Part shown: piece after piece, positions 24,847-33,375 of the stretch
Position numbering within the stretch: the first letter of the stretch is position 1
Layout: each line of letters starts with the position of its first letter
DNA from: an uncultured Bradyrhizobium sp.
GTDB lineage: Bacteria > Pseudomonadota > Alphaproteobacteria > Rhizobiales > Xanthobacteraceae
Direction: 5' to 3'
Assembly: GCF_947648125.1 (NCBI RefSeq)
Contig: NZ_CANSMR010000009.1
Span: forward strand, 62,001 to 126,000
Length of the DNA: 64,000 nucleotides
Position numbers and translations under genes: made by a program
The notes under the pieces: model-generated
Told to the model about the DNA's origin: nothing
What the model saw: the letters and a program-made list of their open reading frames with translations, nothing else
Databases searched by the model: none

Positions 24847-25788
24847 TCACGCTTCTCCGTCAGCGCTGATCTCGGCTGGCAGGCTCGGATCAGCGCTCCA
24901 CTCTGCCCACGACCCATCGTAAAGCCGGACATCGCCGTGCCCCAGCAGTTTCAGAGCCAGCATGCCACACGCGGCCGCGTACCCTGTGCCGCAATAAGTA
25001 ATCACCCGCCTGTCATTTGATATCCCTGCAGCTGCATACATGCCTGCGAGTTTCTCCGGCGCGGAGAACATGAAATCGCGTCGCTCCACTAGAATACGTG
25101 CGCGCTCAGCCGAGGTCGCTTCCGCCAAAGCCGGATCAACATTGGCAAGATAGGGAACGTTGACGGCGCCCGGAATGTGACCGGGACGTTGCCCCCACAG
25201 GTGACGGTCGCCGCGGCCTTGGTATAGCTCGGGGGTCAGACAGTCGACGAGCACCGTGCCGCGCTGTCCGAGCGCATCGCGAACATCCTGCTTTGTTGCA
25301 AGCCAGCCAGAGATGGGCGACGCAGCAAAGGTCGTGGCCTGAACATGCGGTAATTCTGTAGTCAGGGGACGCCCTTCGTTCACCCATTGCCGAAGTCCCC
25401 CATCGAGAACGCGCACTTTGTCGTGACCATAATAGTTCAAGGCCCACCACAGTCGCGCTGAGCCAAGCGGGAAGCCCATGTTGTCATAGGTAACGACGAG
25501 AGTTTCGCGATCGACGCCGAGCCGGCTCATGGCGGCGGCAAAGCGCTCCGGCGGCGCCAGCATTTCAGGAACCGGATGCTCCGGATCGGAAAGCTCCGCG
25601 ATCATGCCTGCGAACACCGCGCCGGGAATATGACCCGCACGGTAGCCATCATGATCGTCGAAACTTATGCCGCGACCATTCTCATAGCGGGACTCCCGGC
25701 GCACATCGATGATCCGCACCATCGGGTCGTCCAGATGGGCGGCAAGCCACGTCGTGCTTGCGAGCGGAGAGCCATCAACCGAGGACAT
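24847..25788 (-). CDS. Rhodanese-type sulfurtransferase (two-domain)
   Basis: A 313-residue tandem-rhodanese protein. Domain 1 (about 8-140) contains RIIDVRRES and GHIPGAVFAG but no Cys at the active-loop position; domain 2 (about 165-305) has VLVDCLTPELYQGR, GHIPGAVNVPY and the active loop ITYCGTGYAA with Cys266. The loop differs from both the thiosulfate sulfurtransferase CRKGVT and mercaptopyruvate sulfurtransferase CGSGVTA forms, so substrate choice is open. A standalone minus-strand gene in the lower-GC region. Confidence 0.87.
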   Translation of the reverse strand: MSSVDGSPLASTTWLAAHLDDPMVRIIDVRRESRYENGRGISFDDHDGYRAGHIPGAVFAGMIAELSDPEHPVPEMLAPPERFAAAMSRLGVDRETLVVTYDNMGFPLGSARLWWALNYYGHDKVRVLDGGLRQWVNEGRPLTTELPHVQATTFAASPISGWLATKQDVRDALGQRGTVLVDCLTPELYQGRGDRHLWGQRPGHIPGAVNVPYLANVDPALAEATSAERARILVERRDFMFSAPEKLAGMYAAAGISNDRRVITYCGTGYAAACGMLALKLLGHGDVRLYDGSWAEWSADPSLPAEISADGEA

Positions 25789-26036
25789 GACGACACCTGC
25801 AAGTGGCGAGCGTTCATACTGGCTGCGTCGAAGTCCAACCGCAAGGCTCTATTTCTGCTTCTGGCCCATCGCGACCGTTCGCGCGGCACGAGGAAACGTC
25901 CGAAGTCAAGGTAAGACCGGAAGTCACCCGCTAACGTTCAAACCGACGCGAAGACCCGATCCGGAAGTTGGCATCAGGGAAACGACAGGCCCGGTCGCCT
26001 CCAATTCCAACCATCCACCGTTATCAGATCGTGGGG

Positions 26037-26279
26037 TCATCCTGCGGATTGGACGCCTCGTGGATCGACATCTCGGTTCGCGGCGATGTAGTCGATCTTG
26101 CCGCGCGAGATACCGATATCGTGGAGCGCCATATCGCTCAGGTCGGACAGCCTGGCCCGAAGCTGTCGGCGTTCGTGCCATTCGCGAAGGGCGGCGCGGT
26201 AATTGGCGAGCAGGCTCAGCCCAAGTCGAACCGGCGCGAAGGTCTGTCTCGACGCGGACACATCGAAAGTTGTAGCCAT
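26037..26279 (-). CDS. DUF1127 small protein
   Basis: An 80-residue basic protein whose C-terminal part (RLSDLSDMALHDIGISRGKIDYIA) is the DUF1127 (YjiS-like) motif. Members are small, Arg-rich peptides; some have been linked to RNA or regulator turnover and phosphate or small-RNA control in alphaproteobacteria. ATG 26279 follows GGGGAGA at a spacing of eight, which decides it over a longer frame starting at 26315. It is divergent from the large regulator at 26443. Confidence 0.82.
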   Translation of the reverse strand: MATTFDVSASRQTFAPVRLGLSLLANYRAALREWHERRQLRARLSDLSDMALHDIGISRGKIDYIAANRDVDPRGVQSAG

Positions 26280-26442
26280 CTGAAATCTCCCCGGTATCTG
26301 CCTCCGACAAAGCAAGGATGTCAGGACGCCGCAGGATGCGCTTGATACCCGGCTTACATTTTCCTTGCCGGCGGCTTATTGTTTGCGTTCCAAGCGGTGC
26401 TGGAGCCTCCATGATCGGAGACCGCCTAAAGGGACTGGCAGC

Positions 26443-28008
26443 TTGCGCTATCTCTTCGAGGAGTACGCTTTAGACACTGACCGGCGCGAGCTGCATCGCG
26501 GAGCGGACGTCGTCTCCGTGGCGCCACAGGTATTCGACTTGCTCCATTACCTGATCCGCAACAGGGAGCGCGTTGTCGGCAAAGACGACCTCATCAGTGC
26601 CATTTGGAATGGGCGCATCGTATCCGATGCGGCGCTGACGACCCGTCTGAACGTCGCCCGAAGTGCGATCGGCGATTCCGGTGAAGAACAACGCCTCATC
26701 AAAACATTGCCGCGAAAGGGCTTTCGTTTCGTCGGCGTAGTGCACGAAACGAGTCGGCCGACTGGTGCGGCGATCCTCTCGGACAGCGACTTGGACTCTT
26801 CAGAAGTCGCGCTCGCCCTCCCGGACAAGCCCTCGATCGCAGTATTACCGTTTCAGAACATGAGCGGCGATCCTGAGCAGGAGTATTTTGCGGACGGGAT
26901 GGTTGAGGAGATCACGACGGCGCTTTCGCGGTTCAAATGGTTGTTCGTGATCGATCGTAATTCGAGTTTCACCTTCAAGGACAGAACGATCGATATCAAG
27001 GAAGTCGGACGCAGGCTTGGCGTGCGTTATGTCCTTGAGGGGTCTGTGCGCAGGGCGTCGGGGAAGGTTCGCATTGCAGGGCGGTTGATTGATGCAGTGA
27101 CGGGCGCGCACATCTGGGCGGACAGGTTCGAGGGTGACGTGACCGAGGTTTTCGTCCTCCAGGACGAAGTAACGGCCGCCGTCGTCTCAGCCATTCAGCC
27201 AAAACTGCTGCAAACAGAAATAGCGATGTCCGCGCGGCGGCGACCAGAGACCCTCACCGCTTATGACTTTTATCTCCGAGCCGTGCAGGCTTACCATTCC
27301 ATGACCCACGAAGGGTTGACCGAGGCGATAAGGCTGGCTCATCGTGCTTTGGAGCTGGACCCTCGGTTCGGATTTGTCGCTGCTCTGGCAGGTGTCTGTC
27401 ACTTGCGAAACGTCCTTTTGGGCTCTGCTCTCGATCCTGAATCTGATCGCAAGGAAGCAGTTCGGCTTCTTCGCCTGGCATTGAGCGTCGACGATGGTGA
27501 TCCAGACACGTTAGCAATGGCTTGCCTAGTCTCAGCATTCATGGTCGGCGATTGTGAAAGTGAGATCGAAATGGCGGACCGGGCGGTCGCGCTAAACCCA
27601 AATTCATCTCTCGCATGGACCAACAGAGGCTGGGTCTATAAAATTGCGGCGCTGCCGGAGGAAGCAGTCCGCAGCTTTGAACGTGCCATTCGCATGAGCC
27701 CAGTAGACCCACGGCAACACCTAACGTTTGGTGGGATGGGGATGGCCTTTATTGAGCTTGGTCGCTTTGACGAGGCCATCGTCGCAGGGAAGAAGGCCCA
27801 ACGTCAGAATCCCTCCTATTCGGGAGCTTACCGTTGTCTTGCGTCCGCTTTCGCCCATCTCGAACGTGACGCTGAGGCGCGTGAGGCGGCGGTGCGTCTG
27901 CTTGAGGTCGACCCCGACTTTACAGTATCAGCATGGATTGCTCGGGGTGGGCAATCAAACTCGAAGCTGCTGATTGAAGGACTCCGGAAAGCGGGCTTGC
28001 CCGAATGA
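26443..28008 (+). CDS. CadC-like winged-helix regulator with TolB-like and TPR domains
   Basis: A 521-residue protein often annotated as adenylate cyclase in rhizobia, but no cyclase catalytic domain is present. The N-terminal 95 residues form an OmpR/CadC-type winged helix (LHRGADVVSVAPQVFDLLHYL; LPRKGFRFVG). Residues about 125-250 match a TolB-like amino-terminal fold (SIAVLPFQNMSGDPEQEYFADG). The rest is tetratricopeptide repeats (ALELDP, ALNPNSSLAWTNRGWVY). No membrane segment is clear. The TTG at 26443 is chosen because the domain starts there and AAAGGGA precedes it. Confidence 0.83.
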   Translation: MRYLFEEYALDTDRRELHRGADVVSVAPQVFDLLHYLIRNRERVVGKDDLISAIWNGRIVSDAALTTRLNVARSAIGDSGEEQRLIKTLPRKGFRFVGVVHETSRPTGAAILSDSDLDSSEVALALPDKPSIAVLPFQNMSGDPEQEYFADGMVEEITTALSRFKWLFVIDRNSSFTFKDRTIDIKEVGRRLGVRYVLEGSVRRASGKVRIAGRLIDAVTGAHIWADRFEGDVTEVFVLQDEVTAAVVSAIQPKLLQTEIAMSARRRPETLTAYDFYLRAVQAYHSMTHEGLTEAIRLAHRALELDPRFGFVAALAGVCHLRNVLLGSALDPESDRKEAVRLLRLALSVDDGDPDTLAMACLVSAFMVGDCESEIEMADRAVALNPNSSLAWTNRGWVYKIAALPEEAVRSFERAIRMSPVDPRQHLTFGGMGMAFIELGRFDEAIVAGKKAQRQNPSYSGAYRCLASAFAHLERDAEAREAAVRLLEVDPDFTVSAWIARGGQSNSKLLIEGLRKAGLPE

Positions 28009-28019
28009 GCGCGCGTATG

Positions 28020-28140
28020 TCGGCGCCGATGTGGTGACCGAAGCCTCCTTTGCGGCGCACGAGTCCGGAAATGGCCCTATCCGGACCTGACAGGCTTGGC
28101 TGGCGATGTCCGTTATTGAGGGCAAAGCCGACCCTCTCCG
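28020..28140. repeat. Degenerate intergenic repeat
   Basis: The 242-base gap before 28251 contains GTCCGGAAATGGCCCTATCCGGACCTGAC and GCGATGTCCGTTATTGAGGGC-like pieces. Similar TGTCCG...GCGGACATG pieces occur at 24744-24820. They resemble decayed members of a rhizobial intergenic repeat. No gene or promoter is clear. Confidence 0.35.
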
Positions 28141-28250
28141 TCGAGCATCCGGACTTCTGAGTTTGACCCTAGCCCCGTGCGAGTTGAGACCAAAGGTCCT
28201 ACAATAGATTTCGCGGCACATGGCAGATGCGAGTCATCAGGAGGTCCTCC

Positions 28251-28706
28251 ATGCCAGAGATCAACACCAGGTTTCTGTTCACGATCACCCTAGAGATTCA
28301 AGTATCCGTTCTTGGCGACACTCCCTATGGCCGCCGCCGGATTTTTCATTTTGACGGCGGTAGCTTCGACGGACCGAAGCTCAAGGGCAAGGTGTTGCCG
28401 GGTGGCGGCGGATGGTCTCTGATCCGCCGCGACGACGTGATGGAGGTGGACGTGCGGTTGGCTCTCGAGACCGACGACAACCATCAGATCTACACAGCCT
28501 GGAAGGGCCTTCGTCATGGTCCGAAAGAAGTCATGGATCGCCTTTATCGAGGCGAAATCGTCGACCCGGGAGCCTACTATTTCCGCACCACGCCTTACTT
28601 CGAGACGAGTTCGGAAAAATACGACTGGCTGAACCGCATCTGCTCGATCGCCAGCGGTTCGCTTTCGCCGAACGCACGAACGCTAGATGTTTTTCAGGTG
28701 TTGTAG
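28251..28706 (+). CDS. DUF3237 family protein
   Basis: A 151-residue protein, mostly beta strands, of the DUF3237 type: RRIFHFDGGSFDGPKLKGKVLPGGGGW, then DVRLALETDDNHQIYTAWKG and YYFRTTPYFETSSEKYDWLNRI, which are the recognisable landmarks. The function of the family is not established. ATG 28251 is chosen over 28227 because AGGAGGTCC lies three to nine bases before it. It is a single gene in the lower-GC segment. Confidence 0.83.
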   Translation: MPEINTRFLFTITLEIQVSVLGDTPYGRRRIFHFDGGSFDGPKLKGKVLPGGGGWSLIRRDDVMEVDVRLALETDDNHQIYTAWKGLRHGPKEVMDRLYRGEIVDPGAYYFRTTPYFETSSEKYDWLNRICSIASGSLSPNARTLDVFQVL

Positions 28707-28710
28707 TCAA

Positions 28711-28800
28711 TGCGTCAAACGTCTGCTGTTGGCCCAAGGCCGACATGCAGCGACGTCGGTTTCGACGTCAGCTTCCGAGACCGAAGCGGACGTGACGAAT
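28711..28800 (-). repeat. Degenerate intergenic repeat that yields a spurious MSALGQ-type reading frame
   Basis: On the minus strand the segment reads as MSALGQQQTFDAL, a phrase I know from many spurious small proteins in rhizobial genomes. The underlying DNA (AACGTCTGCTGTTGGCCC...) is the common repeat, not a gene. It lies between two unrelated convergent genes. Confidence 0.5.
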
Positions 28801-28819
28801 CTATGAGTACAGGCCCTAA

Positions 28820-29728
28820 TTACGCACGCGCCGGCGCGTCCGCGAGCGAGCTCAGCGCGATCCCGCCGACGATCAGCGCCGCGGCGATCGCCAGCGAAAG
28901 ATCGATCGGTTCGCCGAGCAGCAGCGCCGCGGTCACGATGCCGACGATCGGCGTCGCGGTCGTGCCGAGTGAGGTCGTCAGTGCCGGCAGGCTCTTGTTG
29001 ACAACAGACATCGCCCAATACGCCAGCGCCGTGCCGATGAAGCCGGAATAGAGGAACAGCAGCACAAGGTGCGGCGACCATGTCACCGTGGGCACGCCCT
29101 CGGTGACCAGCGCCGCCATGGTCAGCACCACGGTCGCGACCAGCACCTGCCAGAGCAAGAGCTGCAGCGGCGTCGCGATCCAGCGGTGCGAACGGATATA
29201 GATGATGTTGGCGGCCCAGCAGATTGCGGCAATGATGATCATGCCGGCGCCGGCAATGACGTGCAGATTGCTCCAGTCCAGTGACGCCGGGTTGAGGATC
29301 ACGCAGAGGCCGGCGAGCCCCAACGCGACCCCGACGAGCTTGAGCGCGCCGAGCCGTTCGGTTCGCGCCGCGCCGGCGGCCAGCGCGACCCAGAGCGGCG
29401 TGGTGTAGCCGAGCACGACGCCCTTGCTGGCCGGCAGATAGCGCAGGCCGGCGGCGACCAGGGTCGAGAAGAACGTCATGTGCAAGAGCGCGACGCTGAG
29501 CACGACAGGGACATCGGCGATCCGCGGAATGATCAGATTGCCGCTGGCGCGCAGGATCACCAAGAGGGCGACCAGGGCGACCCAGCTGCGGATCGATGCG
29601 GTCCACAGCGGCGGCACCGCCTCGACCAGCGATTTCGTCACCGACCAGTTGGTGCCCCAGGCCAGCACCACGACGATGAACAAGGCGGCGGCTTTGGCGG
29701 GGGATAGGGATTGGTTCACGGGCGGCAT
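28820..29728 (-). CDS. EamA/DMT-family transporter
   Basis: A 302-residue inner-membrane exporter with ten predicted helices in two EamA halves. WGTNWSVTKSLVEAVPPLW in helix 1, YTTPLWVAL, and GTALAYWAMSVVNKSLPALTTSLGTTATPIVG in the second half are typical. Such transporters export amino acids or metabolites. It is divergent from a MocR-type regulator, which often controls such neighbours. The annotated ATG (29728) lacks a well-spaced ribosome site; the GTG at codon 4 has AAGG nine bases before it and may be the true start. Confidence 0.87.
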   Translation of the reverse strand: MPPVNQSLSPAKAAALFIVVVLAWGTNWSVTKSLVEAVPPLWTASIRSWVALVALLVILRASGNLIIPRIADVPVVLSVALLHMTFFSTLVAAGLRYLPASKGVVLGYTTPLWVALAAGAARTERLGALKLVGVALGLAGLCVILNPASLDWSNLHVIAGAGMIIIAAICWAANIIYIRSHRWIATPLQLLLWQVLVATVVLTMAALVTEGVPTVTWSPHLVLLFLYSGFIGTALAYWAMSVVNKSLPALTTSLGTTATPIVGIVTAALLLGEPIDLSLAIAAALIVGGIALSSLADAPARA

Positions 29729-29763
29729 CCTTGCAGGCGATACCGCTTGTCAATAGGATCGCA

Positions 29764-29811
29764 CTGGCTCTATCGAAAGAGCCAGATTTGACAGATCAAA
29801 GGAGCCAGATT
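29764..29811. promoter_or_regulatory. MocR-type operator candidate (direct repeats plus inverted copy)
   Basis: GAGCCAGATT occurs twice in direct orientation (29780-29789 and 29802-29811), 22 bases apart, i.e. two helical turns. An inverted copy CTGGCTCT (29764-29771) pairs with AGAGCCAG (29778-29785). MocR/PdxR-type regulators typically bind direct repeats, so this looks like the shared operator of the divergent EamA and MocR genes. The second repeat overlaps the regulator's start codon, suggesting autoregulation. Confidence 0.6.
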
Positions 29812-31267
29812 GATCCTCGCCGAATTGCTCGCGCTGAAGCGTGCGGATGATGCCGGGCTGACCGCGCAGCTGACGCAGCAGCTGCGTGCGCTGATGGCGA
29901 GCGGCCGGATCAGGAGCGGGGCCGTGCTGCCGTCGAGCCGCACCCTTGCGGCCGAGCTCGACGTGTCGCGCAACACGGTCACACATACCTATGAGCAGCT
30001 CGCGGCCGAGGGGTATCTGCGCGTCGCTGCGCGGCGGCGGCCGGTGGTCACCGACGATATCGAGGCACGCTTCGCCAAGCCTGCGCCCGCGCCAAGGCGC
30101 GAGGCGGCCCGCAAGCCGTTGCTGTCGCCCTGGGCCCTGCAGCTCTCCGACACCGATTGGCCGCTGTCCTACCAGGCCGACTTCCGGCCGCTGCGTCCCG
30201 GGCTTGCGGATGCGCGCGAATTTCCGCACGAGATTTGGGCGCGCTGTCTGCGCCGCAGTGCGCTGCGCCGCCGCTTCAATGATCAGACCGTGATCAACCG
30301 GCCAAGCCTGCGCGAGGCCTTGCGCGACTATCTCGAAGTCAGCCGCGGCGTGCGCGCCGAGGCCGATCAGGTTCTGATCCTGCCGACGGCGCAGGCGGCG
30401 CTGACGCTGATAGCCGCGACCACCATCGTGGCCGGCGATGCGGTGTGGACCGAGGATCCCGGCTATCCCGGCGCCGCGGCGGCGTTTCGCGCGGCCGGCG
30501 CCGCCGTCGTCGGCGTCAGGCTCGATCAATGGGGCATGATGCGGACGCGCGAGGCGCGCGCGCCGAAGCTCATCTTCACGACACCGTCGCATCAGCACCC
30601 GACCGGGCGGGTGATGCCGGTTGCGCGCCGCACCGAGCTGTTGGCGGCGGCCGAGCCCGGCAAGACCTGGATCGTCGAGGACGATTACGACGGCGAGTTT
30701 CACTATGACAGCCGCCCGATGCCGGCCCTGCAAGGGCTCGATCGCGAGGGACGCGTGCTCTATCTCGGCACCTTCGCCAAGGCGATGACCGCCGACATCC
30801 GCATCGGCTATCTGGTGGTGCCGCCATCACTGGCACGGACGATGGAGATCGCGCAGCGTCACCTCGGGCTGATCGCCTCCGTGCACGTCCAGGAGGCGCT
30901 GGTCGGCTTCATGGCCGACGGGCATTTCCTGGCGCATGTCAGGCGGATGCGGCGGATCTACCGCGCGCGCCGCGACCACCTCGCCTCCGCGCTGACGCGG
31001 CAGCTCGAGCCGGTGCTCACGGCCGAAGTCCCACCCGGCGGCATGCAGCTGATCGCACGGTTCAAGGATGGCGCCGCGGACCAGAGCGCGGTGACGCGGC
31101 TGGTCGCCGCCGGGGTCGAGGTGCGCGCGCTGTCGAGCCTTGCGCTGGAGCGGCCGCACGACCACGGCTTGTTGCTCGGCTTCGCCGCCTGGCGCGAGAA
31201 CGAGATCGGTGCCGCGGTCCGCATCATGGCGAACTGCCTGACGGGGAAGCGCTCCGCGCGCGGGTAG
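29810..31267 (+). CDS. MocR-family transcriptional regulator (GntR wHTH + aminotransferase-like domain)
   Basis: A 485-residue fusion: N-terminal GntR winged helix (residues about 12-80, LPSSRTLAAELDVSRNTVTHTYEQLAAEGYL) and a type I aminotransferase-like domain that binds pyridoxal phosphate. The PLP Lys is in LGTFAKAMTADIRIGYLV; VEDDYDGEF holds the conserved Asp. MocR/PdxR members respond to PLP or amino compounds. It begins with TTG 29810 after AAAGGAG. The adjacent divergent EamA transporter is the likely target. Confidence 0.9.
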   Translation: MILAELLALKRADDAGLTAQLTQQLRALMASGRIRSGAVLPSSRTLAAELDVSRNTVTHTYEQLAAEGYLRVAARRRPVVTDDIEARFAKPAPAPRREAARKPLLSPWALQLSDTDWPLSYQADFRPLRPGLADAREFPHEIWARCLRRSALRRRFNDQTVINRPSLREALRDYLEVSRGVRAEADQVLILPTAQAALTLIAATTIVAGDAVWTEDPGYPGAAAAFRAAGAAVVGVRLDQWGMMRTREARAPKLIFTTPSHQHPTGRVMPVARRTELLAAAEPGKTWIVEDDYDGEFHYDSRPMPALQGLDREGRVLYLGTFAKAMTADIRIGYLVVPPSLARTMEIAQRHLGLIASVHVQEALVGFMADGHFLAHVRRMRRIYRARRDHLASALTRQLEPVLTAEVPPGGMQLIARFKDGAADQSAVTRLVAAGVEVRALSSLALERPHDHGLLLGFAAWRENEIGAAVRIMANCLTGKRSARG

Positions 31268-31454
31268 AAGGGGCGCACGCACGATTTCGGAATATTGGAA
31301 AAATATCGCTGAGTTGCCCGACGTGTCAAGCAGCCTTGTCGAACGCCGGCAGCCGCCGGCTACTTTGCATGGGGTTGTTTTCGATATTTCAAGCGGAGAG
31401 AGTGTACAGCGGACATGCTGCTTCGGCGCGGGCCCACCTCGCTGCGTCGCAGGC

Positions 31455-32675
31455 TCACTCCGCAGCCCTGGTGACGATCCGCACCTCCGATGTCAGCGTC
31501 TTGTGCACCGGGCACTTGTCGGCGATCTCCATCAGCCGCTTGCGCTGGTCGGCGTCGAGCTCGCCCTCGATCCTGATGACGCGGTCGATCTGGTCGAGCA
31601 TGCCCTCGCGCGTCTCGCACTCCTCGCAATCCTTCGCATAAATCTTGTTGTGCTGGAGCGTTACGGTGATGCGATCGACCGGCAGCGACTTGCGGTCGGC
31701 ATACATCCGCATCGTCATCGAAGTGCAGGCGCCGAGACCAGTGAGAAGGAAATCGTAAGGCCCGGGGCCGGAATCCTGGCCGCCGACGGCGACCGGCTCG
31801 TCGGCCAGCATGCGATGCGGACCCGTGGTGACGGTCTGCTGGAATTTGCTGGCGCGGGTCTCCTGTACGACGACGTTGCGCGGCGCGCTGCCGGTGTCGG
31901 CCACCGGCCGCGGCGCAAGGTCGACGTAGCGCTCGGCCCAGGCGCCGATCACGTCGGCGACATAGGCGGCATCCTGCTTGCCGCTCAAAAGATGATCCGC
32001 GCCTGCAAGCGAGACGAAGCTCTTCGGGTGCTTGGCCGAGGTGAAGATATGCGTGGCGTTGTCGATGCCGACGGTGTCGTCGGTCGGCGAGTGCATGACC
32101 AGCAGCGCCTTGTGCAGCTTGGTCACCTGCGCCATCAGGTTCTGCTCGGCGACGTCGTCGAGGAATTCGCGCTTGATGCGGAAGGGGCGGCCGGCGAGCG
32201 AGACCTCGCCTTCACCCTGCGCGCGGATGTCCTCGATCCGGTCCTTGAAGAAATGCGTGACATGGACGGGATCGGACGGTGCGGCGATGGTCGCAACCGC
32301 CTTCGCCTCGGGGATCTGGCCTGCGGCCGCGAGGATCGCGGCGCCGCCGAGGCTGTGGCCGATCAGGATCGCAGGCGCCTTGCGGGTCTCGCGCAGATGG
32401 TCGGTGGCGCGGACGAGATCGGCGACGTTCGATGTGAACGTCGAATTGGCGAAATCGCCCTCGCTGGAGCCGAGGCCGGTGAAGTCGAAACGCAGCGTGG
32501 CAATACCCTTCGCAGCAAGGGCAACCGCGATGCGCTTGGCCGCCAGCACGTCCTTGCCGCAGGTGAAGCAGTGCGCGAACAGCGCATAGGCCTTGATCGG
32601 CCCGTCCGGCGTATCAAGCGCGGCGGCAAGCTGATGGCCGCCCACACCGGTGAATTGAAAGCGTTCGTGCGGCAC
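31455..32675 (-). CDS. Fused alpha/beta hydrolase - OsmC family protein
   Basis: A 406-residue fusion. Residues about 1-250 are an alpha/beta hydrolase (LFAHCFTCGKD, LRFDFTGLGSSEGDF, nucleophile box GHSLGG, ADHLL as His region). Residues about 270-406 are an OsmC/Ohr-type domain with the two redox cysteines (GLGACTSMTM and DKCPVHKTL). OsmC proteins reduce organic peroxides; the hydrolase half may deliver an esterified substrate. It is 25 bases upstream-overlapping neighbour of a sulfite-oxidase-like gene on the same strand. Confidence 0.9.
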   Translation of the reverse strand: MPHERFQFTGVGGHQLAAALDTPDGPIKAYALFAHCFTCGKDVLAAKRIAVALAAKGIATLRFDFTGLGSSEGDFANSTFTSNVADLVRATDHLRETRKAPAILIGHSLGGAAILAAAGQIPEAKAVATIAAPSDPVHVTHFFKDRIEDIRAQGEGEVSLAGRPFRIKREFLDDVAEQNLMAQVTKLHKALLVMHSPTDDTVGIDNATHIFTSAKHPKSFVSLAGADHLLSGKQDAAYVADVIGAWAERYVDLAPRPVADTGSAPRNVVVQETRASKFQQTVTTGPHRMLADEPVAVGGQDSGPGPYDFLLTGLGACTSMTMRMYADRKSLPVDRITVTLQHNKIYAKDCEECETREGMLDQIDRVIRIEGELDADQRKRLMEIADKCPVHKTLTSEVRIVTRAAE

Positions 32676-32699
32676 GGGCAGGCTCCTTGTGTTGATCGG

Positions 32700-33362
32700 T
32701 CAGTCGCCAGAATAGCGCTGTTCGGCCCAGGGATCACCGCGATTGTGATAGCCGCGCACCTCCCAGAAGCCCGGCGCATCCGCAGGTAAAAATTCGATGC
32801 GCTGTAGCCATTTGGCGCTCTTCCAGAAATACAGATGCGGCACCACCAGCCGCACCGGGCCGCCATGCTCCTGCTCCAGCGGCTTGCCCGACCAGCTATG
32901 GGCCAGCAGCGCGTCCTCGGCGGCGAAATCCTCGAGCGACAGGTTCGTCGTATAACCGTCATAGCAATGCAGCGCGACGAAGCGCGCGTCCTCGCGCGGT
33001 CGGCAGGCGGCGAGCAGGTCGCGGGTGGCGAGGCCTTCCCACTGATTGTCGTAGCGCGACCAGGTGGTGACGCAGTGAATGTCGGAGACGAACCTGGTCT
33101 GCGGCTGCGCCGCGAATTGCGGCCAGTTCCAGTAGATCGTCTGCTCAACCGCGCCGTAGACGTCGAGCCGCCAGCGCTCTTGCGTCACGTTCGGCATCAA
33201 TCCAAGATCGAGCACCGGCCAGTCCGCCGTCAGATGCTGTCCCGGCGGCAGGCGCTGCTCGTCCGGCCGGGTGATCTTGCCGGTGAGGAATTTGCCCTCG
33301 CGCGCCCAGCGCTGCTTGCTGCGCGTCAGCTTGCTCTCGGGTGGCTCGGTGTCGTCGGTCAT
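32700..33362 (-). CDS. Sulfite-oxidase-like molybdopterin oxidoreductase
   Basis: A 220-residue protein of the oxidoreductase molybdopterin-binding family. The Mo-ligand Cys97 lies in SDIHCVTTWSRYDN, followed by FVALHCYDGYTTNLSLEDF and GGPVRLVVPHLYFWKSAKW, all typical. It lacks a signal peptide and the dimerisation domain of full sulfite oxidases, resembling the short cytoplasmic subgroup related to MsrP/YedY. No heme partner is adjacent. It lies 13 bases after the MFS gene on the same strand. Confidence 0.87.
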   Translation of the reverse strand: MTDDTEPPESKLTRSKQRWAREGKFLTGKITRPDEQRLPPGQHLTADWPVLDLGLMPNVTQERWRLDVYGAVEQTIYWNWPQFAAQPQTRFVSDIHCVTTWSRYDNQWEGLATRDLLAACRPREDARFVALHCYDGYTTNLSLEDFAAEDALLAHSWSGKPLEQEHGGPVRLVVPHLYFWKSAKWLQRIEFLPADAPGFWEVRGYHNRGDPWAEQRYSGD

Positions 33363-33375
33363 CGGCGTTGCGCCA

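Noticed and set aside
28531-28746. Minus-strand 71-residue MSALGQ-type protein
   Set aside because: A known artefact phrase arising from a common intergenic repeat; it also overlaps the DUF3237 gene.
31314-32789. 491-residue plus-strand frame opposite the hydrolase-OsmC fusion
   Set aside because: Shadow of a well-supported gene on the other strand.
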